A DNA stretch of 64,000 nucleotides from NCBI RefSeq assembly GCF_000513935.1, contig NZ_AZUY01000018.1, forward strand, positions 28,783 through 92,782, given 5' to 3'. A program made the translations under genes and the position numbers. Shown here piece by piece: positions 27,411-36,179 of this stretch (position 1 is the stretch's first letter; every line of letters begins with the position of its first letter). The DNA comes from Mesorhizobium sp. WSM3626. GTDB taxonomy: Bacteria > Pseudomonadota > Alphaproteobacteria > Rhizobiales > Rhizobiaceae. The notes beneath the pieces are model-generated. The model was given only the letters and a program-made list of their open reading frames with translations, did not search any database and was not told the origin of the DNA.

Positions 27411-27425
27411 TGACGAGAATATTCA
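27411..27425. promoter_or_regulatory. iron-responsive operator (TGA-N9-TCA) upstream of rirA
   Basis: TGACGAGAATATTCA (27411-27425) fits the RirA consensus TGA-N9-TCA and lies about 150 bases before rirA. A near-copy (TGACTCGAATAATCA) is in the hmuP-hmuR gap. Its presence before rirA suggests autoregulation by iron-sulphur-loaded RirA. Confidence 0.6.
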
Positions 27426-27445
27426 GCTATAACGCGAAGCTAGTC

Positions 27446-27458
27446 TGGAATTATTCCA
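27446..27458. promoter_or_regulatory. 13-bp palindrome, weak Irr-box-like candidate
   Basis: TGGAATTATTCCA is a perfect odd palindrome ~120 bases before rirA. It recalls the core of the rhizobial ICE motif bound by Irr (TTAGAA..TTCTAA) but differs at several positions, so the assignment is tentative. Confidence 0.25.
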
Positions 27459-27576
27459 AGGTATAGGCCATATTCCGTCGAGGCTAGTGTGGAGACTCCG
27501 AAAATCCGGATGAAGCCGCGCCAGCAAATCTACACTCTGGCATGGTTGCACCGTACCAGCGCTTTGTGAGGATGAA

Positions 27577-28041
27577 ATGCGGCTTACCCGCCAAACCAAC
27601 TACGCCATGCGCATCCTGATGTATTGTGCCGCCAACAATGAACGGTTGAGCCGCATCCCGGAGATCGCGGCCGCCTATTCGGTGTCGGAACTGTTCCTGT
27701 TCAAAATCCTGCAGCCTTTGGTCGAGAACGGCCTGGTCGAGACTGTCCGCGGCCGGAACGGAGGGGTACGGCTCGGCCGTGCCGCCGAAGCGATAAGCCT
27801 GTTCGACGTTGTGCGCGTGACCGAGGAAAGCTTTGCCATGGCGGAGTGCTTCGAGAACGACGCGGCCGAATGCCCACTCGTCGACAGCTGCGCGTTGAAT
27901 TCGGCGCTGCGCGAGGCGCTCAACGCCTTCTTCGCCGTGCTTGCCCGCTACACGATCGCCGACCTGGTGGCGGCGCGGCCGAACGTGCGCAACCTGCTCG
28001 GCATCGATCTGTTGATGGAGCGCCGCGCGCCGGCAGCTTGA
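27577..28041 (+). CDS. rirA: RirA, Rrf2-family iron-responsive repressor
   Basis: 154 aa. The Rrf2 winged helix (MRLTRQTNYAMRILMYCAAN, SVSELFLFKILQPLVENGLV, GRNGGVRLGR) is followed by the cluster-binding cysteines Cys91, Cys99 and Cys105 (AECFEN, AECPLVDSCAL), the spacing known for rhizobial RirA. RirA holds a [4Fe-4S] cluster when iron is sufficient and represses iron and haem uptake. Here it directly flanks the haem-uptake operon, convergent with hmuV (33-base gap), and has a TGA-N9-TCA operator upstream. Identification is strong. Confidence 0.93.
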   Translation: MRLTRQTNYAMRILMYCAANNERLSRIPEIAAAYSVSELFLFKILQPLVENGLVETVRGRNGGVRLGRAAEAISLFDVVRVTEESFAMAECFENDAAECPLVDSCALNSALREALNAFFAVLARYTIADLVAARPNVRNLLGIDLLMERRAPAA

Positions 28042-28073
28042 TCCCTGTCGTGTCGTGCGAGGTCGGCTGAATA

Positions 28074-28865
28074 TCAGCTGACCGACGATTGCGGGAGCAC
28101 GAACGGCATGTCGCTAGCCGGCAGCACGCCGACCTTGAGCCGGCAATCGAACACCCTTTCGATCAGCTCATCGCTTAGCACCTCCCGCGGCGAGCCGGTC
28201 GCGGCCAGCCGGCCGCGATGCATCACGAAGATGCGGTCGGCATACATGGCCGTCAGATTGAGGTCGTGCAGGATCGCGACCACGCCCCCGCCTCTTCTGG
28301 CGAAATCGCGGGCGATGTTCATGATGATCAGCTGATGCTTGATGTCGAGGCTGGAAACCGGTTCGTCGAGGAAGAGATAGCGCGGCCTGCCGTCGAGCAC
28401 TGGCGCCCAGACCTGGCACAGCACGCGCGCAAGCTGGACGCGCTGCTGCTCACCACCCGAAAGTTCCTGGTAGAAACGCCCGGAAAAGCCCTCCAGATCG
28501 ACCCGCGCCAGCGCCCGCTCCGGCAGGCGTTCGTTCTCGCCGGGCAGCATCCCCGCGAGGCCACCGACGAGGCCAAGCCTGACGATCTCGCGCACCGTGA
28601 AGGGAAAGGACAAGGTCGTTGCCTGAGGCAGCACCGCTCGCACCGTCGCGGCCTCGACCGGTTTCATCGTCGACAGCTCGCGATCGTTGATGACGATCCG
28701 TCCGGTATGGGCGAGATCCCCCGACATCGCCTTGAGAAAGGTCGTCTTGCCCGAGCCGTTGGGACCGACGATGGCCGAGATTTCACCCGGTCTGACTTCG
28801 AAATCGACATCAGCGACAATACGCTTCTTGCCGATCGCCACAGAAACATCGCGCGCTTCGATCAT
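28074..28865 (-). CDS. hmuV: haem ABC transporter ATP-binding protein HmuV
   Basis: 263 aa from ATG 28865 (MIEARDVSVAIGKKRIVADV). Walker A GPNGSGKTT (34-42), Q-loop near AVLPQATTLSF, signature ELSGGEQQRVQLARVLC, Walker B RYLFLDEPVSSLD and switch His in AILHDLNLTAMY are all present. It powers import of haem from the periplasm into the cytoplasm with HmuU and HmuT. Last gene of hmuPSTUV, 24 bases after hmuU. Confidence 0.95.
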   Translation of the reverse strand: MIEARDVSVAIGKKRIVADVDFEVRPGEISAIVGPNGSGKTTFLKAMSGDLAHTGRIVINDRELSTMKPVEAATVRAVLPQATTLSFPFTVREIVRLGLVGGLAGMLPGENERLPERALARVDLEGFSGRFYQELSGGEQQRVQLARVLCQVWAPVLDGRPRYLFLDEPVSSLDIKHQLIIMNIARDFARRGGGVVAILHDLNLTAMYADRIFVMHRGRLAATGSPREVLSDELIERVFDCRLKVGVLPASDMPFVLPQSSVS

Positions 28866-28889
28866 GAAACACTCCAACAGGGTCCCAAC

Positions 28890-29990
28890 TCACAGGTCGA
28901 TCACGCCGCGCTTGCGCAACAGGATCCACAGGAAGAGCGGCGCGCCAGCGACGGCGGTGACGATACCGATCGGCAATTCGGCCGGCGCCACGATGGTGCG
29001 GGCGACGGCATCGGCGAGCAGCAACAGCGAGGCGCCGAGCAGCGCCGAGGCCGGCAGCAGGTAACGATTGTCCGGGCCGATCAGCAGGCGCAGCAGATGC
29101 GGCACCACGATGCCGACGAAACCGATGCCGCCGCTGACGGCGACGGACGCCCCGACCGCCGCCGAGACACCAATGATGGCTGTGTATTTCAGCCGCTGCA
29201 CCGGTATGCCGAGATGGCCGGCGGTGGCCTCGCCGAGCGCCAGCGCATTGAGGCCGCGGGCCAGGAACGGCATCGCCGCCAGCGCCAAGATGATGATGGG
29301 CCCCACGGAAGCGATCTTGGCCCATGTCGCACCACCGAGCGATCCCAGTGACCAGAAGGTCAGGTCGCGCAACTGGCGATCGTCGGCCATGAATATGAGA
29401 ATTCCGGTCAGCGCCATGGCAAGTGCCGCCAGGGCTATGCCGGCGAGCAGCATGGTGGCGACCGAGGTTTGCCCGCGTCGCGTGGCGACCTCATAAAGCA
29501 CCAGTGTGGTGGCGAGGCCGCCGAAAAATGCCGCAAACGGCAGCGCGAGCGTTCCGAGCAATGCGGTCGCCGGTGCCAGCACGGTCCCGCCGAGCACGAT
29601 GACGGCCACCGCGCCAAGGCTGGAGCCGGCTGAAACCCCGATCAGGCCGGGATCGGCGAGCGGATTGCGGAACAGCCCTTGCATGACGGCGCCGCAAACC
29701 GCGAGCGCCGCGCCCACCAACATGCCGAGGATGACGCGCGGCAGGCGGATTTCGTAGACGATCAGGCTGTCACGCGCGCTGAGGGCCGCATCGCCAGGGA
29801 CGGTGCCAAAGAGCCAATCCCTGATGACGTTCACGGCGGATGCGTCCGACGCCCCGGATGTGAGCGAAAGCAAGACGGCGATCGCCAGGCTCAGGCACAG
29901 CAAGAGGATGACGGCACGGGCGCGACCGGAACGATCGCCTTCGGATGCACCCATCGCCTTCACTGGACCGGCGATCGACTGGTCGGCCAT
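28890..29990 (-). CDS. hmuU: haem ABC transporter permease HmuU (FecCD family)
   Basis: 366 aa with the long FecCD-type helix set (about ten membrane helices). IYEIRLPRVILGMLVGAALA is the family signature after the first helix; further marks are NPLADPGLIGVSAGSSLGAV and GIGFVGIVVPHLLRLLIGPD, the coupling-helix region. It forms the dimeric channel for haem with HmuV. hmuT ends only five bases upstream (tightly packed operon). Confidence 0.95.
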   Translation of the reverse strand: MADQSIAGPVKAMGASEGDRSGRARAVILLLCLSLAIAVLLSLTSGASDASAVNVIRDWLFGTVPGDAALSARDSLIVYEIRLPRVILGMLVGAALAVCGAVMQGLFRNPLADPGLIGVSAGSSLGAVAVIVLGGTVLAPATALLGTLALPFAAFFGGLATTLVLYEVATRRGQTSVATMLLAGIALAALAMALTGILIFMADDRQLRDLTFWSLGSLGGATWAKIASVGPIIILALAAMPFLARGLNALALGEATAGHLGIPVQRLKYTAIIGVSAAVGASVAVSGGIGFVGIVVPHLLRLLIGPDNRYLLPASALLGASLLLLADAVARTIVAPAELPIGIVTAVAGAPLFLWILLRKRGVIDL

Positions 29991-29995
29991 GATGC

Positions 29996-30904
29996 TCAGT
30001 CCGTGACCTGTGCGCCATAAAGCGACACGGCGAGGTCGTGGATGGCGTCGGCCGTGCGTGGCCCGAAGCCGAGCAGATAGGCGCCATCGATGCGGATCAG
30101 CTTGCGCGCGGTGCCGGCCGGCGTCGAGGCTATGGATGGATTGCCGAACACTTCGTCGTCCGACACCGGCGGCCCGGCATTGCTCATCATCAGGATCACG
30201 TCCGGCCTGGCGGTGACGATCGCTTCGTCGGACATCTGCTTGTAACCGGAAAAGCCTTCCACCGCATTGACCCCGCCCGCCAGCTTGACCATGCCGTTGG
30301 CCGCGGTGTCGCTGCCGGCCGCCATGATCTTGCCGCCCTGCATCGAGAGCACGAACAGGACGCGCTTGCGCTCCTTGATCGATTCTGTCTGCTTTTTAGC
30401 GGCCGTGAGTTTGGCATCGAGCGCCTTGGCCAGCACCTCCGCCTTGGTCTCGACCCCGAGCGCCTTGCCGACAATGCGGACCTTCTGGAGGATGCCTTCG
30501 CGGTTGTACTGCTCGGGCACTTCGATGAAGGGAATGCTCGTCTTCTTCAGCACGTCGACGGCTTCCTTGGGGCCGCTGCCGTGCAATGCCAGTATGGCTG
30601 TCGGATTGACCGACAAGACGCCTTCCGGCGACAGCTGGCGCATGTAGCCGACATCGGGCAATTCGAGTGCCGCTTTCGGATAGAGGCTGCTGGAATCGCG
30701 CGCTGCAAGACGCTTTTCCTCGCCAAGCGCATAGACGATTTCGGTGATGGAACCGCCAATGGCGGCGATCTTCGAAGGGTCGGCGAAGACCGAAACGCCT
30801 TCGGTGGCGCCGGCTGGTTGCATTGCGGCGAAAGCCAGGGAAAGGCCGATCGCGGAACCGATGATCGGTCCGCGCAGGGCGGACAGTCTCGAAACAGAAC
30901 GCAT
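29996..30904 (-). CDS. hmuT: periplasmic haem-binding protein HmuT
   Basis: 302 aa from ATG 30904, preceded by GAGGAAAG. The signal peptide runs to about residue 33 (AFAAMQPAGA). The mature part is a TroA/BtuF-type binding protein with GGSITEIVYALGEEKRLAAR (the haem-ligand region; Tyr is conserved in HmuT) and PDVILMMSNAGPPVSDDEVF. It carries haem from the outer-membrane receptor to HmuU. It follows hmuS by 10 bases. Confidence 0.94.
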   Translation of the reverse strand: MRSVSRLSALRGPIIGSAIGLSLAFAAMQPAGATEGVSVFADPSKIAAIGGSITEIVYALGEEKRLAARDSSSLYPKAALELPDVGYMRQLSPEGVLSVNPTAILALHGSGPKEAVDVLKKTSIPFIEVPEQYNREGILQKVRIVGKALGVETKAEVLAKALDAKLTAAKKQTESIKERKRVLFVLSMQGGKIMAAGSDTAANGMVKLAGGVNAVEGFSGYKQMSDEAIVTARPDVILMMSNAGPPVSDDEVFGNPSIASTPAGTARKLIRIDGAYLLGFGPRTADAIHDLAVSLYGAQVTD

Positions 30905-30914
30905 TTCACTTTCC

Positions 30915-31970
30915 TCAGGCTGCCGTCGGGCTTGGAATGCGCGGCAGGTGCTCGGCCAGGAAACGCCAGTCGTCGCGTTCGCCCTCGCCTTCATGGCGCT
31001 TGCCGAAGAACTGGATGATCATGTCACCATTGGCGGCATAGACCTCGAGCGAGGTGACATGGCCGTCCTTGGTCGGCTTGCGCACCGCCCAGACCTCATG
31101 GATGTGGTCGGTTCGCAGGTGCAGATGAAAGGTCTCGTCCAGCACATTGATCCACGGTCCCATCGTCTTGACCGACTTGACCGGGCCGGAATGGATCTGG
31201 ATGCAGCCGCGGTTGCCCACGAAGCACATGATCGGCATCTCGCCTTCGGCGGCGTGATGGAACATGGCCCGGACCGCGTCATTGTCGAGCAGCCAGGCAT
31301 AGTCCTGGCCGACCATGCGCACCGCCTGGCGGCGGCTGAGCTTCAACGTCTTCAGCATGCCGAAGAACTGGTGCACGTCCGTCAGCCGGCTCCAGCGGTC
31401 ACGCAGATCGTCCAGGCTTGCGGTCCCGGCCTCGCTTTCCTCGTCGAGAACGGGCCGTGAAATGTCGATTGTCGGCTCCTGGTTCGACGATTCCAGTGAG
31501 GCGACCAGCTTCTGGTAGGCATAGAGGCTGGAGGCCGGGCGCAGATGCACCTTGTGCACCGCCTCGCCGGCCGCATCGAAGAACTGCAGGCTGCGGCGGA
31601 TGTCGTCGCCGTCCCGCTTCTCCACGGCGAAGCCATGCGCCCAGACTTTCGGAAAGATGCGCAGGTCGATGTTCTCGCCAAGCACCATGGCATTGTGGTT
31701 GCCGGTGACGACCTTGTCATAGACCCCGATCTTCTCGTGCACCGCACTTTCGTTGCGGGTCAGCGCCATGACCTCGCCAACGGCCTCGAGACCGGTCAGA
31801 AGGTCGTTGACGCGCGGTTCGATGCGAACGGCGCCGTCGCCGCAATGCGCGGCGACCATCTCGGCTTCCGAAATGCCGAGCTGGCCGGCCAGGTCACGCT
31901 CGCGCGCTTTTGGATTCTCGGTCCGTGCCCGCCGGATTTCATGCGGAGCGGGTTTTACGCGCTGGTCCAT
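30915..31970 (-). CDS. hmuS: haem-degrading / haem-chaperone protein HmuS
   Basis: 351 aa with the duplicated HemS/HmuS fold (~1-170 and ~180-351). The N-terminal REQAGI-like LAGQLGISEAEMVAAH and the paired haem-binding segments VYDKVVTGNHNAMVLGENID and IMCFVGNRGCIQIHSGPVKS are visible. Family members receive imported haem and either shuttle it or break it down to release iron and tetrapyrrole products. A second, unrelated haem-degrading enzyme (HmuQ-type) lies at the other end of the island. Confidence 0.92.
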   Translation of the reverse strand: MDQRVKPAPHEIRRARTENPKARERDLAGQLGISEAEMVAAHCGDGAVRIEPRVNDLLTGLEAVGEVMALTRNESAVHEKIGVYDKVVTGNHNAMVLGENIDLRIFPKVWAHGFAVEKRDGDDIRRSLQFFDAAGEAVHKVHLRPASSLYAYQKLVASLESSNQEPTIDISRPVLDEESEAGTASLDDLRDRWSRLTDVHQFFGMLKTLKLSRRQAVRMVGQDYAWLLDNDAVRAMFHHAAEGEMPIMCFVGNRGCIQIHSGPVKSVKTMGPWINVLDETFHLHLRTDHIHEVWAVRKPTKDGHVTSLEVYAANGDMIIQFFGKRHEGEGERDDWRFLAEHLPRIPSPTAA

Positions 31971-31993
31971 GTCTTTACCCCTGATGCCTTGCC

Positions 31994-32200
31994 TTACTTG
32001 TTGAGAATGAGCTTGCCCTGGCGGGTGATCTTCAGCCGGTAGAGCGCCCCATGATGTTCGATGCCGATCTCGTGCTCGCCCTGGAACAGCGTGTTGCTGG
32101 ACAGCGTGCGCACCGCCAGCGGAATCCGATCGAAACGGGCGGAGGCATCGTCCGAACGGCGGACGCGATAGCGAAAATCGTTGGGATTGTGCGTGTTCAT
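31994..32200 (-). CDS. hmuP: haem-uptake regulatory protein HmuP (HemP family)
   Basis: 68 aa. The conserved C-terminus IEHHGALYRLKITRQGKLIL and the centre PLAVRTLSSNTLFQGEHE are diagnostic of HemP/HmuP. In Bradyrhizobium and Ensifer HmuP is needed, with Irr, to activate hmuR transcription. Here it is the first gene of hmuPSTUV and divergent from hmuR, with the RirA-type operator between them at 32265-32279. Confidence 0.93.
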   Translation of the reverse strand: MNTHNPNDFRYRVRRSDDASARFDRIPLAVRTLSSNTLFQGEHEIGIEHHGALYRLKITRQGKLILNK

Positions 32201-32264
32201 CTGGGTCGATCCCTTCCTGTGCCGGGCATCTGGCTAGGCGTTGCGAAATTGCCGATTCATTTCT

Positions 32265-32279
32265 TGACTCGAATAATCA
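32265..32279. promoter_or_regulatory. iron-responsive operator (TGA-N9-TCA) in the hmuP-hmuR gap
   Basis: TGACTCGAATAATCA fits TGA-N9-TCA and is overlapped by a TTGACT that could be a -35 element. It lies 65 bases from hmuP and 120 bases from hmuR, so one site could repress both directions. It shares nine of the 15 positions, plus the preceding T, with the site before rirA. Confidence 0.65.
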
Positions 32280-32399
32280 TGTTTACTAGTCAGTGCAATA
32301 CAGGACTAAATGAGTCAACATTTAAGATGCCGGATACGATCAAAAATGCCAGCAAGCCCCGGGCCAGCCAGCATGGAACCTGGAATTTGGAGTTGGGGC

Positions 32400-34589
32400 A
32401 TGGGGTTGATGAATTGGGAATGGCGCGGCCGGTCGAAGGCGAACCGTGCAATGGCTTTGCTTGCAAGCGTGGCAGCGATCGCCCTATCCGCGCCATCGGC
32501 GCACGCGCAACAGGCGACGCAGCCGGCGAGCGAGCAGACCGGTCAATCGAAAAAGACTGACCAGGAAAAAGCAGCTCCCTCGGGCGCGACGCTGCTCGAC
32601 AAGATCCTGGTGCTCAGCCGCACCGGCGAAACGGCGATCGAATCGCTGGCCTCGGCCAGCCATGTCGGCCAGGAACAGCTCGACCGCCGTATGGCGACGA
32701 CGCCAAACGAAATGCTGCTCGGCGTACCAGGTGTCGCCGCCCAGGCAGACGCCAGGCGCGTCAGCACCAGCATCAACATCCGAGGCCTGCAGGATTTCGG
32801 CCGCGTCGCTGTGATCGTCGATGGCGCGCGCCAGAATTTCCAGCGTTCCGACCACGGCACCCAGTCGACCTTCTACATCGATCCCGAACTGGTCAAATCC
32901 GTCGACGTGATCCGCGGTCCGGTCGCCAACACCTATGGTTCGGGCGCCATTGGCGGCGTCGTCTTCTTCGATACCAAGGATGCGCTGGATTTCCTCAAGC
33001 CTGACGAGACCTGGGCAGGCTCCGTTACTGGACGCTACGAAAGCAACGGCAAGGGCTGGACATCAAGCGCATCCGGCGCCTATCGGATCAATCAGAACTG
33101 GGACGTGCTGGGCAACATCGTCTACCGCGACTACGACAATTACAAGGACGGCGACGGCGACACCGTCAACGGCACTGGTTTCGACGTGCTGAGCGGCCTG
33201 CTCAAGACCACCATCCGGCCGACCGAGAACAGTGAACTGAAGCTTGGCTGGGTCGGCTCTAGCGATGGCTGGAACGAGACCAGCGGCGGCCTGTCTGTGA
33301 ATGATGTCGACCTGAAGTCGAACACCTTCACGGCCCGCTACAACATCACGGACGAAGACAAGAGCTGGCTCGATCTCCACATCAACACCTCCTACAACAA
33401 GACCAATCTCGACCTGACCAGTCTTGTGCCGCAGAACCGCTTCGATCCGGTGACCGGTTTTCCCGTGGTGCTGCCGGCAGGATCGCAGTCGACATTCGAT
33501 GTCGGCACGACCGGCATCGACATCTGGAACACGTCACGGTTCGAGACGAGCGGCATCGCGCATGAACTGACCTATGGCGGTGACTGGGTCGGCGACAACG
33601 TCAAGACGGGCGGCGCTGCCGGCGGCGACAGTTTCTACACCCCTTCTGGCAAGCGGAATGTGTCGGGCGCCTACGTCCAAGACAAGCTCAGCTGGGACTG
33701 GCTCGAAGTCATCGCCGGCCTACGCTACGACAGCTATAGCCTGAAGGATGACACGCACGATATTTCCGGCGACAGGCTATCGCCGCGCGTCACGGTCGGT
33801 GTCTCGCCGTTCGAGAGCGCCGGGCTTGCCGGCCTGCAATTCTACGGCACCTATGCGGAAGGCTATCGCTCGCCGTCGATCACGGAAACGCTGATCAGCG
33901 GCAACCATCCGGCTGGCGTCAGCTTCCCGTTCCTGCCCAATCCAAATCTGCGGCCTGAAACCGGCAAGACGACCGAGTTCGGCGTCAACTACAAGCAGAA
34001 CGACATCTTCGAGGCTGGCGACGCACTCCGTATCAAGGCGGCCTATTTCAACAACGATGTCGACGACTATATCGACGGCGTAACGCTGTCGCCGTTCGCT
34101 CCAGGCAGCGGCTGCCCCTTCGGCCCCGGCATCCCGATCTGCTTCCAGTATCAGAATTTCGCCACGGCCAAGATCGACGGCTTCGAGCTGGAAGGTGTCT
34201 ACGATGCGGCATGGGGCTATGCCGGCCTCTCGGCTTCGATCACGGATGGCCACACGGTTTCCTACAAGGGTGTGGAAGCCGACCTCGCCACCATTCCTTC
34301 CTCTCAGGTCACCGCTCAGCTCGGCTTGCGCTTCCTCGAGGACAAGCTGACCGTCGGCGGCGAGGTGCAGTATAACGGCAAGCCGAAGGGCAATGCGGTG
34401 GCCACGGACTACACACTGGTCAACGCCTTCGCCAGCTATCAGGCGACCGACAATCTGAAAGTCGATTTCCGTGCCGACAATCTGTTCGACGTCAAATACG
34501 CCAACCCGCTGAATGGCGGCACGACGGTCGCTGTCTATGAACCGGGCATCACGCTGAAGCTGGCCGCAACCATGCGATTTGGAGGTTGA
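32400..34589 (+). CDS. hmuR: TonB-dependent outer-membrane haem receptor HmuR
   Basis: Start placed at ATG 32400 (MGLMNWEWRGRSKANRAMAL) with GGAG at 32389-32392; 729 aa with a signal peptide ending near APSAHAQ. A plug domain (DKILVLSRTGETAIESLASA to NIRGLQDFGRVAVIVDG) precedes the 22-strand barrel. The haem-receptor landmarks TYAEGYRSPSITETL (FRAP-like) and PNPNLRPETGKTTEFG (NPNL) are present, and the C-terminus ends in an aromatic-containing strand LAATMRFGG. It imports haem across the outer membrane, using TonB encoded two genes downstream. Confidence 0.93.
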   Translation: MGLMNWEWRGRSKANRAMALLASVAAIALSAPSAHAQQATQPASEQTGQSKKTDQEKAAPSGATLLDKILVLSRTGETAIESLASASHVGQEQLDRRMATTPNEMLLGVPGVAAQADARRVSTSINIRGLQDFGRVAVIVDGARQNFQRSDHGTQSTFYIDPELVKSVDVIRGPVANTYGSGAIGGVVFFDTKDALDFLKPDETWAGSVTGRYESNGKGWTSSASGAYRINQNWDVLGNIVYRDYDNYKDGDGDTVNGTGFDVLSGLLKTTIRPTENSELKLGWVGSSDGWNETSGGLSVNDVDLKSNTFTARYNITDEDKSWLDLHINTSYNKTNLDLTSLVPQNRFDPVTGFPVVLPAGSQSTFDVGTTGIDIWNTSRFETSGIAHELTYGGDWVGDNVKTGGAAGGDSFYTPSGKRNVSGAYVQDKLSWDWLEVIAGLRYDSYSLKDDTHDISGDRLSPRVTVGVSPFESAGLAGLQFYGTYAEGYRSPSITETLISGNHPAGVSFPFLPNPNLRPETGKTTEFGVNYKQNDIFEAGDALRIKAAYFNNDVDDYIDGVTLSPFAPGSGCPFGPGIPICFQYQNFATAKIDGFELEGVYDAAWGYAGLSASITDGHTVSYKGVEADLATIPSSQVTAQLGLRFLEDKLTVGGEVQYNGKPKGNAVATDYTLVNAFASYQATDNLKVDFRADNLFDVKYANPLNGGTTVAVYEPGITLKLAATMRFGG

Positions 34590-35028
34590 GCATGACGAGC
34601 TTGACGACATCCCTTCGTCTGCTGACCTCGACGCGGCGATGTCGCTTGCGACGGTTCCGGCGCGGGCTGAACAGTCCGAGCCGGTCCTGACCCTCGAACT
34701 CAATGCCGCGCAGCCTTCTGACAAAGGCTGCCGGCTGACCTTCCTGGTCAACAACAATCTCGGCGCCGACCTCACCAAGGCGGCGTTCGAGATCGCCCTG
34801 TTCAACGAGGCCGGGGTGGTCGACCGGCTGACGGTGCTCGACTTCAAGGATTTGCCAACGGGCAAGACAAAGGTGACGCGCTTTGACCTGGCCGGTACCG
34901 ACTGCACCAAGGTCAGCCGTGTGCTGATCAACAGCGCGACGGAGTGCGTCGGCACGGGCCTCGAGCCGGCCGCCTGCATGCGCAAGCTGAAGACGGACAC
35001 CAGGACCGGCGTTGCTTTCGGCGTCTGA
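34579..35028 (+). CDS. small secreted protein of the haem island; apparent N-terminal frameshift
   Basis: The downstream frame (LTLELNAAQPSDKGCRLTFL to LINSATECVGTG, four Cys residues in the mature part) looks like a periplasmic beta-sandwich protein of unknown function seen near rhizobial TonB receptors. The only good start is ATG 34592, six bases after GGAGG, but it reads MTSLTTSLRLLTST and then leaves the frame. Adding one base near 34632 would give MTSLTTSLRLLTSTAAMSLA followed by TVPARA, a normal signal peptide. So this is a recent 1-base deletion or a sequence error. In-frame fallbacks are TTG 34579 and ATG 34639. Confidence 0.65.
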   Translation: MEVEHDELDDIPSSADLDAAMSLATVPARAEQSEPVLTLELNAAQPSDKGCRLTFLVNNNLGADLTKAAFEIALFNEAGVVDRLTVLDFKDLPTGKTKVTRFDLAGTDCTKVSRVLINSATECVGTGLEPAACMRKLKTDTRTGVAFGV

Positions 35029-35119
35029 TGTGGGACCAGAACCCACCTTGGCGCGACATATCCAGGCCCGGCCCCTGGCCGGCCTTCTGCTGTTTGAGCC
35101 AGTCTATCTTGATTTGACA

Positions 35120-36118
35120 ATGGCGCCTGGGCCGCTGCATTTTCCGCCGCGCGACATGCAGGAAACCAGTTCCCTCCCCACTGCCGGCGACGAGTTGGCC
35201 ATCGTGCCGGCCGAGCCGCTTGCCCAGACGCGGCCGCCTGCCGGCGAGGGCAAATGGCCGGCTGCGATCGTCGTCTCCTGTCTGCTCCATGCAGGCGTGG
35301 CGGCGGCCTTTTTTATATCGCCAACGGGAACGTTCGATCTCCAGGGCGGGGTGCAGTCGGAAGGCAGCGATCACTCAGGAGACAAGGTGGTCGGTAGCGC
35401 CCTGGACAAGGACCCGGCGGCGATGAATGTCACGCTGGTGCCGAATCCGCAGCTGGCCAAGCAGCAACCGGCAAAGGCAGCGGGGTCAATGCCCGCGCAG
35501 GAAGGGGCGAAGCCACCTCCCGAGCCTCTGCCGGAACCTGTCAAGCTGCCGGCGGTCACGCCGGACATACTGGTGGCGGGGACGCCACGTTCCGATGACC
35601 AGAGCGTGGCCCCTCCCAGAACTGAAATGCCGGCGCAACCGACCATGCAGGCCGAGGACACCGAAACGCCTGCCTCGGTTCCAGAGCAGCCGCAGGTTCC
35701 CGTCCCGAGGCCGAGCCCGGAAGGTGCTCCAGCAACCGCCGGCGAACCGTACGAGAAGCGCGGCTCGGCTGACGGCCATGAAATCAAGGCGGCCATTGCC
35801 AGCAAAGGGAGAAAGCAAAGCGAGGCCGGCAACGCGGCGGCTTCCCGCTATAGCGGCGAAGTGGCCAGCAAGTTGGCTCGCGCCAATCGCCGTGTATCGA
35901 AATCCGCGCAAACGACAGCCCGCAACAACGCGATGGTGGCATTTGTCGTGCTTGCCAATGGCAACATTGCCGACTTGCAACTTGCCAAGAGCTCCGGCTC
36001 GCCGGAGCTTGATCAATTCGCTTTGGAGCTGGTGCGAAAACAGGCGCCCTTCCCGCCAATCCCGCCCGGGACCGGGATGTCGAGCTGGCGCTTCAAGGCG
36101 CCAATCGGTCCGTTCTGA
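35120..36118 (+). CDS. tonB: TonB family energy-transducing protein
   Basis: About 332 aa from ATG 35120 (starts at 35012 or 35156 are possible). The N-terminal membrane helix WPAAIVVSCLLHAGVAAAFF has the SxxxH pair of TonB proteins that couples to ExbB/ExbD. It is followed by a long proline-rich periplasmic spacer (PEPLPEPVKLPAVTP, VPEQPQVPVPRPSPEG) and a C-terminal TonB domain (AFVVLANGNIADLQLAKSSG then QAPFPPIPPG). It energises HmuR. No exbB/exbD are in the window. Confidence 0.87.
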   Translation: MAPGPLHFPPRDMQETSSLPTAGDELAIVPAEPLAQTRPPAGEGKWPAAIVVSCLLHAGVAAAFFISPTGTFDLQGGVQSEGSDHSGDKVVGSALDKDPAAMNVTLVPNPQLAKQQPAKAAGSMPAQEGAKPPPEPLPEPVKLPAVTPDILVAGTPRSDDQSVAPPRTEMPAQPTMQAEDTETPASVPEQPQVPVPRPSPEGAPATAGEPYEKRGSADGHEIKAAIASKGRKQSEAGNAAASRYSGEVASKLARANRRVSKSAQTTARNNAMVAFVVLANGNIADLQLAKSSGSPELDQFALELVRKQAPFPPIPPGTGMSSWRFKAPIGPF

Positions 36119-36179
36119 GCCGTGGCCATCCACTCAAGCCGTCAATCATCAACGTTCGAGACCCGCTGAAAGGAACCCC

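Noticed and set aside
32201..32399. Irr box (ICE) between hmuP and hmuR
   Set aside because: I found no sequence close to the TTAGAA..TTCTAA consensus here; only the TGA-N9-TCA site is supported.
33777..35120. 447-codon minus-strand frame over hmuR and the secreted protein
   Set aside because: Antisense to conserved coding sequence; composition is that of a mirrored reading frame.
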